Source: Phycisphaerales bacterium UBA2218 (GTDB taxonomy: Bacteria > Planctomycetota > Phycisphaerae > Sedimentisphaerales > Anaerobacaceae). Taken from it: DNA of 12,234 nucleotides. Shown here in pieces: positions 6,651 to 12,161 of the stretch. Position 1 is the first letter of the stretch, and each line of letters starts with the position of its first letter. The stretch lies in the NCBI GenBank assembly GCA_002327785.1, contig DCUI01000105.1, forward strand, positions 3,790-16,023. Direction: 5' to 3'. The notes beneath the pieces are model-generated. The model did not search any database. It was not told the DNA's origin and saw only the letters and a program-made list of their open reading frames with translations. The position numbers and the translations under genes were made by a program.

Positions 6651-8307
6651 ATGCACGATTCTCCGAGGCATGCGGTTGCTGGGTACGCTGTGGTTTCTTG
6701 TCGTCCTGGCGATGGGTTGTCACCCCCATACGGCGGACTATGATCCGGCCCTGGCGGCCAAAGTTCGCGAGAAGATTCACGAGATCGAATCGCTGGAACT
6801 CAAGAAGGCCGATCCCAACAAGGTGGCATCGGAACCGAACGAGCCGCCTGCAACGATGGAACTGTCGCTCGAACAATGCCGGGCCCTGGCCCTGGAGAAC
6901 AATCTGCAACTCAAGGCCAGCCTGATCAGCCCGACCATCGCCGCCGCCCGGCTCAGCGAGGAGGAGGCCGCGTTCGAAGCATCCTTTTTCGCCAACGCGA
7001 ACCTCGCCAAGTCGGACCAGCCCCAAGGCAGGGCTGTTCTCGTCAGCGACACCCTTGTCCCGGCCGTCGGCACGTCTCAGATCGAGCGCGTCCAGGGGGA
7101 CCTGGGCGTTCGGGTCCCGTTGCGAACCGGCGGCACCGTGACCTTCGACCTCGCCGATGCGCGGACTCGGGATCTGAATGCGGACAGACCCTTCAATCCA
7201 TCCTATGAGGACTCGCTCTCGGTCTCGGTGAGCCATCCGCTGCTGAGGAACGCGGGGCAATGGGTCAACACCCATTCCATCCGGATTGCCGCCTACAACC
7301 GGGACATCGTCGGCGCCCGCACGAAACTCGACATCATCACGGTTCTGGCGGCCATCGATCGCGTCTACTGGCGCCTCTATGCCGCCCGTCGGGAACTCGA
7401 GGTGAGGCAGCAGCAGTACGAACTCTCACAGGCTCAGCTCGAACGGGCCCGCCGCCTCGTCGATGCGGGCCAGCGGCCCCAAGTCGAAGTCATCCGCGCC
7501 GAATCCGGAGTGGCCCAGCAGTTGGAGGCCATCATCGTAGCCGAAAACACGCTGCGAGATCGCGAACGGGAGCTCAAGCGGGTTGTCAACAAGGCAGGCA
7601 TGGACATACAGACGCCCACCGCGATCGTTCCAGTCACTTCGCCGGACCCGGTCCGCTACGATATGGAACAGGCCCGACTTGTTCGACAGGCCCTCGATTC
7701 CCGCATGGAATTGCTCGAGCTGCAACTCCAGCTTCTTCAAGATGCCAGCACTGTGGACGTCGCGCGGAACCAGACGCTTCCGCTGGCCAGCCTCGACTAC
7801 ACATACAACATCAGCGGCACCGGAGAGACCCGCAATGAGTCATTTGACATGCTTTCCGCCGGTAACTTCGTGAACCAACGCCTGGGCCTGCAACTGGTCG
7901 TCCCCATTGGCAACGAGGCGGCCAAGAGCCGGCTGCGGCAGGCGATCTACCAGCACCGCCAACGTCTTGCCAGCCGGGCCGACCGGGAGGAAATCATCAA
8001 GCTGGAGGTCTTGAACGCCATCGACCAGGTCGAGGCCAACTGGCAGCGTATTCTGGCCGCCAGGCAGAACACGGTCGTCAATGCCCGCCTGTACGAGGCC
8101 GAGAGGCGGGAATTCGAGGTCGGCATGAGCACCAGTACGGATGTGCTCGACGCCCAGTTCAATTTTGCCAATGCCCAAACGTCCGAGATTCGCGCCCTGG
8201 CGGACTATCAGATCTCGCTTGTGGACGTCGCCTACGCCACCGGGACGATCCTCGGCGCCGCCCGGATTCAGTGGGAGCCTATTGTCCCGCCGACCGATGC
8301 CGACTGA
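6643..8307 (+). CDS. TolC-family outer-membrane efflux channel, probable lipoprotein
   Basis: This 554-aa protein should form the outer-membrane exit duct of the system. A signal peptide with hydrophobic core LLGTLWFLVVLAMG precedes Cys26, a lipobox-like site (LAMGC) with Ala instead of Leu/Val at -3. A Pro/Asn-rich linker (DPNKVASEPNEPP) leads to the first OEP repeat, beginning MELSLEQCRALALENNLQLK, and a second repeat in the C-terminal half with VVPIGNEAAKSRLRQAIYQH and FEVGMSTSTDVLDAQ. Long heptad-like Ala/Gln/Arg-rich helices (about residues 220-300 and 440-530) fit the TolC alpha-barrel, and the two-fold repeat is typical of the family. The ATG at 6643 overlaps the permease stop by 8 bp; a GAGG lies 9 bases upstream. 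An ATG nine codons later is an alternative start. Confidence 0.9.
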   Translation: MSKCTILRGMRLLGTLWFLVVLAMGCHPHTADYDPALAAKVREKIHEIESLELKKADPNKVASEPNEPPATMELSLEQCRALALENNLQLKASLISPTIAAARLSEEEAAFEASFFANANLAKSDQPQGRAVLVSDTLVPAVGTSQIERVQGDLGVRVPLRTGGTVTFDLADARTRDLNADRPFNPSYEDSLSVSVSHPLLRNAGQWVNTHSIRIAAYNRDIVGARTKLDIITVLAAIDRVYWRLYAARRELEVRQQQYELSQAQLERARRLVDAGQRPQVEVIRAESGVAQQLEAIIVAENTLRDRERELKRVVNKAGMDIQTPTAIVPVTSPDPVRYDMEQARLVRQALDSRMELLELQLQLLQDASTVDVARNQTLPLASLDYTYNISGTGETRNESFDMLSAGNFVNQRLGLQLVVPIGNEAAKSRLRQAIYQHRQRLASRADREEIIKLEVLNAIDQVEANWQRILAARQNTVVNARLYEAERREFEVGMSTSTDVLDAQFNFANAQTSEIRALADYQISLVDVAYATGTILGAARIQWEPIVPPTDAD

Positions 8308-8381
8308 TCGCCCGGAATATCGCTCGAGTCCGAAAACACATCTCAATTCTCGCTGCTCGCCTGCCGATAGTAGTCATGTGG

Positions 8382-8398
8382 GGTGCGCTGTGCGCACC
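8382..8398 (+). repeat. Perfect short hairpin between channel and small coiled-coil gene
   Basis: GGTGCGC (8382-8388) and GCGCACC (8392-8398) form a 7-bp stem with a 3-nt loop, 74 bases after the channel stop codon. No T-tract follows. It could attenuate transcription, protect the upstream mRNA end, or be a REP-like unit; a smaller stem TGTGC/GCACA lies at 8427-8439. Confidence 0.4.
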
Positions 8399-8479
8399 GG
8401 CATCGAGGTCCATCCAATGGGAAAGGTGTGCATAGCACATTCTGCGATCTCGTTCTTGGGGAATGACAGGAGCGTCCAG

Positions 8480-8884
8480 ATGACACCGAGCTACAGAGTC
8501 CATTGTGTCGCGGCCATAGTTGTCGCGTGTGTGGTCGTTCTTGGCCTGTCGGCCTCGACCGGGCGGGACCGCAAGGGCTATGAGGTTGAGGCCCAGGTCT
8601 ATAGCGTTCCGACTACGCAATCCGATGCGGCCCGTGCGATCAGCGCCTACGAGCGCCTCATGGAGCGGCACATGGACATGACCGAGCGAAACCTCGCCGA
8701 CCTTGCCGCCGATCTCAAGGTCCTGACCGTCAAGATTGACTCCGTCGATGCGAAGCTGACGCAGTTGGACCAGCGTCTTGCCCGCATCGAGAAGCATCTT
8801 GGCATTGCGCCTGCCCTGCCCGACCCGAACGCGCCGCCGGCGTCGAAGGTTCCGGAAGGGATTCCATTGCCGGTCCGGCAGTGA
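8480..8884 (+). CDS. Small membrane-anchored coiled-coil protein, unknown function
   Basis: I do not recognise this 134-aa protein. It starts with a single hydrophobic segment (about residues 9-26, VAAIVVACVVVLGLSAS) that could be an uncleaved anchor or a signal peptide. A stretch of about 65 residues after it has heptad-like spacing of Leu/Ile/Val with charged residues (for example LADLAADLKVLTVKIDSVDA) and is probably a coiled coil ending in IEKHLGI. A Pro-rich tail (LPDPNAPPASKVPEGIPLP) closes it. AGGAG lies 7 bases before the ATG at 8480; an ATG at 8417 is in frame but has no such site. It lies 172 bp after the efflux channel in the same direction, so it may be the last gene of that operon and act as a helper in the periplasm, or may only be a neighbour. 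Confidence 0.72.
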   Translation: MTPSYRVHCVAAIVVACVVVLGLSASTGRDRKGYEVEAQVYSVPTTQSDAARAISAYERLMERHMDMTERNLADLAADLKVLTVKIDSVDAKLTQLDQRLARIEKHLGIAPALPDPNAPPASKVPEGIPLPVRQ

Positions 8885-8894
8885 GGAGCGTGGC

Positions 8895-8914
8895 CGGGCC
8901 TGCGGAACGGCCCG
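8895..8914. terminator. Hairpin between converging stop codons
   Basis: CGGGCC (8895-8900) and GGCCCG (8909-8914) form a 6-bp GC stem with an 8-nt loop, placed in the 35-bp gap between the ends of two converging genes (stops at 8884 and 8920). There is no T-run on either side, so a bidirectional terminator is suggested mainly by position. Confidence 0.35.
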
Positions 8915-8919
8915 ACGGA

Positions 8920-9504
8920 CTATGTGCCGCCTGCGGCGTTGTAGATCGTGCCGCCCAACTCAGAATATAGCCGCAACACGGCCTGTGCTTCCTCTCGTAG
9001 AATGCCTCGCACAACTTCGATTCCCCGTTTGTGCAACTCACCGACCCAGTCGGTCGGTTTGGCCCCTTCGTCGAACCCGATGGCGCAGGCGTCTTCGCCC
9101 GTAGCCCCGCAGACGACCCGCCGAACGCCGGACCAGGGGATTGCCCCCAGGCACATCGCGCAGGGCTCCGTGCTCGTCGCCAACTCGTGCGAGGGCCGGC
9201 CCTCGCCGCCGAGGTCGTAGCTTCCCACAGCCTGCTGGGCCAGGACAATGGCGACCATCTCCGCGTGCAGGATCGAGCAGTTCGATGCCTCCACAAGGTT
9301 TACGCCGACGCTGACCAATCGACCGCTGCGGGTCTCGAAGATCGCGGCCCCGAACGGCCCGCCGGTCCTGTGCTCGATGTTCTGACGCGACAACTCGATG
9401 GCAAGCCGCATTCTTGCCTCCATCGAGTTGAACGCCGCTTCCTGGCGGGCGAGGAAAGGCTCGACCCACGCAGGCAGTTCCAGCACGATTTTTCCATATC
9501 TCAA
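8920..9504 (-). CDS. Cytidine-deaminase-superfamily nucleoside/base deaminase
   Basis: This 194-aa protein carries the zinc-hydrolase signature of the CDA/dCMP/guanine/tRNA-adenosine deaminase superfamily: HAE at residues 80-82 (zinc ligand His80 and proton-shuttle Glu82) and PCAMC at 114-118 (zinc ligands Cys115 and Cys118). The substrate cleft loop GGPFGAAIF (48-56) and a C-terminal block with GFDEGAKPTDW and GGTIYN resemble bacterial nucleoside or guanine deaminases more than TadA, but the substrate is not decided by the motifs. The N-terminus (1-30) is an added helix. The start is taken as a TTG at 9504 because AGGGGAG lies 7 bases upstream; the longer open frame to 9600 reads through an intergenic repeat and is not believed. 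It lies 86 bp downstream of the small lipoprotein gene on the same strand. Confidence 0.88.
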   Translation of the reverse strand: MRYGKIVLELPAWVEPFLARQEAAFNSMEARMRLAIELSRQNIEHRTGGPFGAAIFETRSGRLVSVGVNLVEASNCSILHAEMVAIVLAQQAVGSYDLGGEGRPSHELATSTEPCAMCLGAIPWSGVRRVVCGATGEDACAIGFDEGAKPTDWVGELHKRGIEVVRGILREEAQAVLRLYSELGGTIYNAAGGT

Positions 9505-9559
9505 GGTTGTTCTCCCCTCTGTAGCACAGGATCGATTCTGAAATACAAAACCGCAACTA

Positions 9560-9587
9560 GAAACACGAAGTCCGAATTTCGGATTTC
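9560..9587 (-). repeat. Short CGAAA-rich repeat related to 5240-5343
   Basis: Read on the minus strand this segment holds GAAATCCGAAA (9587-9577) and CTTCGTGTTTC (9570-9560), the outer words of the longer element at 5240-5343 (exact and 10/11 matches). Only a few bases separate them here, as if the middle of the longer unit were deleted. TCCGAA-T-TTCGGA (9571-9583) makes a tight dyad. It lies in the 86-bp gap between the lipoprotein and deaminase genes. Confidence 0.5.
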
Positions 9588-9590
9588 CCC

Positions 9591-10049
9591 TCACTCCCAA
9601 CGAGTCCGCCGGATGGTGGCGCTGGGCTGCAGGTAAATGCGGGCGCCGTTGGGATCGGGAAATTCGTCCTCATGCATCCATTTGCCGTATCGCTCCGACG
9701 AACGGTGGGATTGATCGACCCTGAAGGTCTTGAACCCCAGATACGCGCCGGCTTGTCCCACGGAGACGGACAGGAACGGCCCGATCATCGGCAGACGCAG
9801 CACGAACCAGGGTTCGCCGCCTTGCCAGGGGTTGTTGCCCGGCTCCCAGAACTTGGGCACGGGACGAATCATCTTGCCTGCAACGAGGTCGAGGCGCAAA
9901 CCGAAGCCGTTCGGCTGGTACTGTCGGAGATCGTGGTCGAACCACAAACCCCGTTCATACGAGCCAAGACTCAGACTCAAGCCCCCAACCGTGCCTTCCT
10001 GACAGCCTGCGACAACGACAGGCAGAAGGAGCACAAGCAACCTTTTCAT
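9591..10049 (-). CDS. Small predicted lipoprotein, unknown function
   Basis: This 152-aa product has a short lipoprotein signal: MKRLLVLLLPVVVAGC, with lipobox VAGC and lipidated Cys16. The mature part is rich in Gly, Trp, Phe and Tyr (GGLSLSLGSYERGLWFD, then WEPGNNPWQGGEPWFVLRLP and GAYLGFKTFRVD), compatible with a small beta-structured envelope protein. I know no family for it. The ATG at 10049 is chosen since it starts a textbook signal peptide; a TTG three codons earlier is possible. No Shine-Dalgarno is visible, and the promoter at 10058-10086 places the transcript start within about 0-5 bases of this ATG, so translation may be leaderless. The deaminase gene follows 86 bp downstream and may be co-transcribed. 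Confidence 0.78.
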   Translation of the reverse strand: MKRLLVLLLPVVVAGCQEGTVGGLSLSLGSYERGLWFDHDLRQYQPNGFGLRLDLVAGKMIRPVPKFWEPGNNPWQGGEPWFVLRLPMIGPFLSVSVGQAGAYLGFKTFRVDQSHRSSERYGKWMHEDEFPDPNGARIYLQPSATIRRTRWE

Positions 10050-10057
10050 AGTCCGCA

Positions 10058-10086
10058 ATTGTCGCAGGGTCCGTCCGGTCTGTCAA
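10058..10086 (-). promoter_or_regulatory. Sigma70-type promoter of the lipoprotein gene
   Basis: On the minus strand a perfect -35 box TTGACA (10086-10081) is 17 bp from GACAAT (10063-10058, 4/6 match). Transcription would begin around 10050-10052, almost on the ATG at 10049. Confidence 0.5.
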
Positions 10087-10118
10087 TCGGTCGCGAGTTC
10101 ATCGTGCCTGTTTTCGAT

Positions 10119-10147
10119 TTGCCGGAGCGACCTGTTGCCGTTACAAT
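10119..10147 (+). promoter_or_regulatory. Candidate promoter of the 81-aa gene
   Basis: TTGCCG (10119-10124, 4/6) and TACAAT (10142-10147, 5/6) have a 17-bp spacer. It diverges from the lipoprotein promoter and would give a leader of about 145 nt before the ATG at 10301. Confidence 0.4.
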
Positions 10148-10300
10148 GTTCACGACCGCGGCAAAAGAGGCATCTTTGACGACCGGGAGGCGGTGAGCTT
10201 GGTATGGAGGGCCGGCATCGGCGTCCGGTTCTGCATCTCGGCCAAGGGGCTGCCGGAATGAGGTCTGAGAATCAACTTGTTTGAAGGAGGTCGTTTCCCC

Positions 10301-10546
10301 ATGGAGCATATACCCCATCGTGGAGCGAGACTTGTCGTCGATGTGAGGGAGCACGGAACGGTCGTCGGCGCCGACGAGCCGGTGGATCTGGAGTTCGAGG
10401 ACTGTGTGAACGCGGTCAGCGGCCTGGTCGATTGGCTGGCCCGGGCGATGGCGGAGGTCAATGAAGAAGGCCATGAATCGATCGGCTCGGCGATCCTCAT
10501 CGAAACCTTGCATCAGTGGACGTTCAACGAGCAGAGCCAGCGATAG
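10301..10546 (+). CDS. Small acidic protein of unknown function
   Basis: I do not recognise this 81-aa protein. It begins MEHIPHRGARLVVDVREHGT, which reads as a beta strand pair, followed by an acidic helical middle (VDLEFEDCVNAVSGLVDWLA) and another amphipathic helix near the end (SIGSAILIETLHQWTFNE). It has one Cys and no membrane segment, so it is probably cytoplasmic. The ATG at 10301 is preceded by AAGGAGG, a near-perfect ribosome binding site, at a slightly long 10-base spacing. A candidate promoter lies about 150 bp upstream. The opposite strand is also open here for 227 codons, but that frame has unlikely composition and no ribosome binding site. It stands alone between divergent and convergent neighbours. 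Confidence 0.65.
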   Translation: MEHIPHRGARLVVDVREHGTVVGADEPVDLEFEDCVNAVSGLVDWLARAMAEVNEEGHESIGSAILIETLHQWTFNEQSQR

Positions 10547-10677
10547 TGCCTGCGAATTTGTGATCGGTTTTCGGATTGTGATTTGCTGAAGGTCTGCGAA
10601 GGGCTGTCGAGCGAGATCAGGCAGAAGATCATGCTGATTTGTTCCCAGGGCAATTGATGGGTTGTCTCGATTCCTGA

Positions 10678-10690
10678 CGCCGTCGCGGCG
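10678..10690. terminator. Weak GC hairpin between converging genes
   Basis: CGCCG-TCG-CGGCG forms a 5-bp stem with a 3-nt loop in the 179-bp gap between the stops at 10546 and 10726. On the plus strand it is followed by GCATTCTCTC. Apart from this and a CGG/TTT-rich patch near 10560-10585, the gap shows nothing I can name. Confidence 0.25.
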
Positions 10691-10725
10691 GCATTCTCTC
10701 GCTCCCGTCCCCTTGCTCCCGCCGC

Positions 10726-10947
10726 TCACCCGTATAGCTTGCCCGTGTCGTCAACATAGAGTTCGCTTCGGGCGTCGTTCAGGACGCTGGTGGCGTCGGG
10801 AAGCTCGCCCAGGTGGGGGACCTTCAGCAACAGGAAGCACTTGCGGCAGTGCAGACGGCGGTCCGCCGCCGTGGCGTCCAGCCACCACCGATAACCACAT
10901 CGCGGGCATTTCAGGATGATGTGCATAAGGTTTTTTGTACGCCGCAT
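10726..10947 (-). CDS. Small zinc-ribbon protein, unknown function
   Basis: This 73-aa protein contains two CxxC knuckles, C14-P-R-C17 and C34-R-K-C37, separated by a Trp-containing beta hairpin (GYRWWLDATAADRRLHC). That is a treble-clef or rubredoxin-like zinc ribbon likely to bind one zinc ion. The rest is a short polar tail ending YVDDTGKLYG. Such miniature ribbons may bind nucleic acid or protein partners; nothing here decides which. The ATG at 10947 is used because a GGAG lies upstream, though at a long 11-base spacing; an ATG seven codons later, just before the first knuckle, is possible. It converges on the 81-aa gene and diverges from the superoxide reductase pair. Confidence 0.72.
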   Translation of the reverse strand: MRRTKNLMHIILKCPRCGYRWWLDATAADRRLHCRKCFLLLKVPHLGELPDATSVLNDARSELYVDDTGKLYG

Positions 10948-11043
10948 ATCACGGCGTGCTCCTATCTGTTTCTCATCGGCCTGATCGACAGAGAAATGTG
11001 AGCCGCATGCGATTTTTCTTGCCCGTCGCCGGAGGGGTTGCCC

Positions 11044-11049
11044 TATAAT
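11044..11049 (+). promoter_or_regulatory. Upstream candidate -10 box of the superoxide reductase pair
   Basis: A perfect TATAAT occurs here, but the only -35-like sequence, TTGCCC, lies at a long 19-bp spacing. It could serve as a second, distal promoter about 120 bp before the first gene. Confidence 0.25.
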
Positions 11050-11114
11050 GTCGAAACCTCAGGCATTGAAAGGGCCGGGGCGGCGATTCCTGTCTGCTGC
11101 AGCGTATGGGATTC

Positions 11115-11143
11115 TTGAATGGCGTCGGTCTTTTGGGTATGAT
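11115..11143 (+). promoter_or_regulatory. Sigma70-type promoter of the superoxide reductase pair
   Basis: TTGAAT (11115-11120, 4/6) and TATGAT (11138-11143, 5/6) are separated by exactly 17 bp. The predicted start near 11150 gives a leader of about 18 nt before the ATG at 11168. Confidence 0.5.
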
Positions 11144-11167
11144 AGAGCAACTGGGGGTGCTGAACCG

Positions 11168-11401
11168 ATGTTGAACCTGATTTCCGGAAGAACGATGGAC
11201 TTTGACCTGTTGCACACGGCCGACAAGACATACGGGGCCTACGTGGGCGATTCCTGCGTCCTGGAGCCGCAGGAGCCGATCCACGTCCATGTCCGGGTTC
11301 GACAATCCGGCGACTCTTACCCCAGCGCTTCGCGGGCCTGCTGCGACAACCTTGATCTCGGAAAGCTGTCCGTCGGTTCCATCCTCGACTGCTACGTCTG
11401 A
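11168..11401 (+). CDS. Small Cys-containing protein upstream of superoxide reductase, unknown
   Basis: I do not recognise this 77-aa protein. It has no membrane segment and reads as a mostly beta protein: DFDLLHTADKTYGAYVG, then EPIHVHVRVRQSGDSYP, then LDLGKLSVGSILDCYV. Four cysteines occur (one near residue 27, a CC pair and one three residues from the end) but not in CxxC pairs, so it is not an obvious rubredoxin or zinc ribbon. Third codon positions are strongly GC-rich, supporting real coding. The ATG at 11168 fits the nearby promoter and has only a GGGGGTG as ribosome binding site; an ATG at 11195 with GGAAG four bases upstream is the alternative (68 aa). Its stop lies 88 bp before the superoxide reductase start, so the two genes are probably co-transcribed and may share a role in oxygen or redox stress. 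Confidence 0.6.
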   Translation: MLNLISGRTMDFDLLHTADKTYGAYVGDSCVLEPQEPIHVHVRVRQSGDSYPSASRACCDNLDLGKLSVGSILDCYV

Positions 11402-11489
11402 TCGGGAAGAACAACCACAGTAATCTGCTGCCTTGTCGGGGCTGCGGGCGCCTGCGACAAGCCGGCGGACGAATTACGGAGATCGAACA

Positions 11490-11885
11490 ATGAGTGAACT
11501 GAGCGAACACATCCAGAAGGCGGATTGGAAGAAGGAAAAGCATGTCCCTGTGATCGAGTGTCCGGATTCCGTCAAGGCCGGCGAGGTCTTCCAGGCTACG
11601 GTGACGCTGGGCAGAGAGGTGGCCCATCCGAACACCACGGAACACCATATTCGCTGGATCAGCCTGTACTATCATGACGAAGGAGGGAAATTTGCCCACG
11701 AGGTCGCTCATGTCGAGTTCAGCGCGCATGGCGAATCGACGGAAGGACCCAACCAGGGCCCCGTCTACACGCACCATGCGGCGGTCGTGAATCTCAAAAT
11801 CGCCAAGGGCGGCATGTTGCACGCGATGGCCTACTGCAACATCCACGGCCTCTGGGAGTCGAGCAAAGCGATCAAGGTGACGTGA
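11490..11885 (+). CDS. Superoxide reductase, class II (neelaredoxin type, 1Fe)
   Basis: This 131-aa protein reduces superoxide to hydrogen peroxide without producing oxygen, the usual defence of anaerobes. All active-site residues are present with the spacing of archaeal and bacterial neelaredoxins: Glu16 and His18 in EKH, His46 in HPN, His52 in TEHH, and Cys116 with His119 in CNIHGLW, forming the Fe(His)4Cys centre. The N-terminal Cys4 desulforedoxin domain of two-iron desulfoferrodoxins is absent, hence class II. The protein has no signal peptide and should be cytoplasmic; rubredoxin or a similar donor would re-reduce it (family knowledge), but none is encoded here. The ATG at 11490 has GGAG 8 bases upstream; the open frame extends 19 codons earlier without support. 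It follows an unknown small gene by 88 bp. Confidence 0.95.
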   Translation: MSELSEHIQKADWKKEKHVPVIECPDSVKAGEVFQATVTLGREVAHPNTTEHHIRWISLYYHDEGGKFAHEVAHVEFSAHGESTEGPNQGPVYTHHAAVVNLKIAKGGMLHAMAYCNIHGLWESSKAIKVT

Positions 11886-11921
11886 TTCCTCGTGCAACCT
11901 GAGCAACCATCGAACTCTCGA

Positions 11922-12161
11922 TTACACGTCCTCGACGAGGTGCGCATCCTCGCTCTCGCACGCCTGGCAACGAAACGCCGGCCAGTCCGCCAGGCGGTCC
12001 CGACGCAAGAGGACCCGCTGGGTCCCCCGGCGCAGGCACACCTCGTCTACCGCCTGGGCCGTCAAGCGGCAGCAACGCGGGCAGTGCACCACCAGCAGGG
12101 TCACCGCCAGGCCCGCCGGACGAAAGTCCCGAATGGGATCCAGAGCGCGTCGGGTCTTCAC
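11922..12161 (-). CDS. Small zinc-ribbon-like protein, coupled to an upstream gene
   Basis: This 79-aa protein has C27-P-R-C30 (followed by C31) and C65-Q-A-C68, two CxxC knuckles about 35 residues apart that could hold one zinc ion. The middle is Arg- and Val-rich (LTAQAVDEVCLRRGTQRVLL). It is not closely similar to the zinc ribbon at 10726-10947 apart from the CPRC knuckle. The start is a GTG at 12161 whose last three bases form, in the sequence GTGA, the TGA stop of the upstream gene, a classic stop-start overlap; GGAG lies 11 bases before. A larger overlapping frame on the same strand (11872-12198) is Gly/Pro/Ala-rich and lacks these features. Function unknown; it converges on the superoxide reductase gene with 36 bp between. 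Confidence 0.65.
   Translation of the reverse strand: MKTRRALDPIRDFRPAGLAVTLLVVHCPRCCRLTAQAVDEVCLRRGTQRVLLRRDRLADWPAFRCQACESEDAHLVEDV

Noticed and set aside
9505..9600. Extra 32 codons at the start of the deaminase frame
   Set aside because: They translate the intergenic CGAAA repeat; a TTG with AGGGGAG 7 bases upstream at 9504 gives a better start and a family-like N-terminus.
8920..10049. Idea that deaminase plus lipoprotein form a toxin or defence pair
   Set aside because: The deaminase has a complete, ordinary nucleoside/base deaminase domain with no toxin delivery domain, and the lipoprotein has a standard signal peptide; nothing suggests immunity or defence.
10046..10729. 227-codon minus-strand frame across the 81-aa gene and the divergent promoters
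   Set aside because: No ribosome binding site or family; the plus-strand 81-aa gene has AAGGAGG, and the frame also runs through the predicted lipoprotein promoter.
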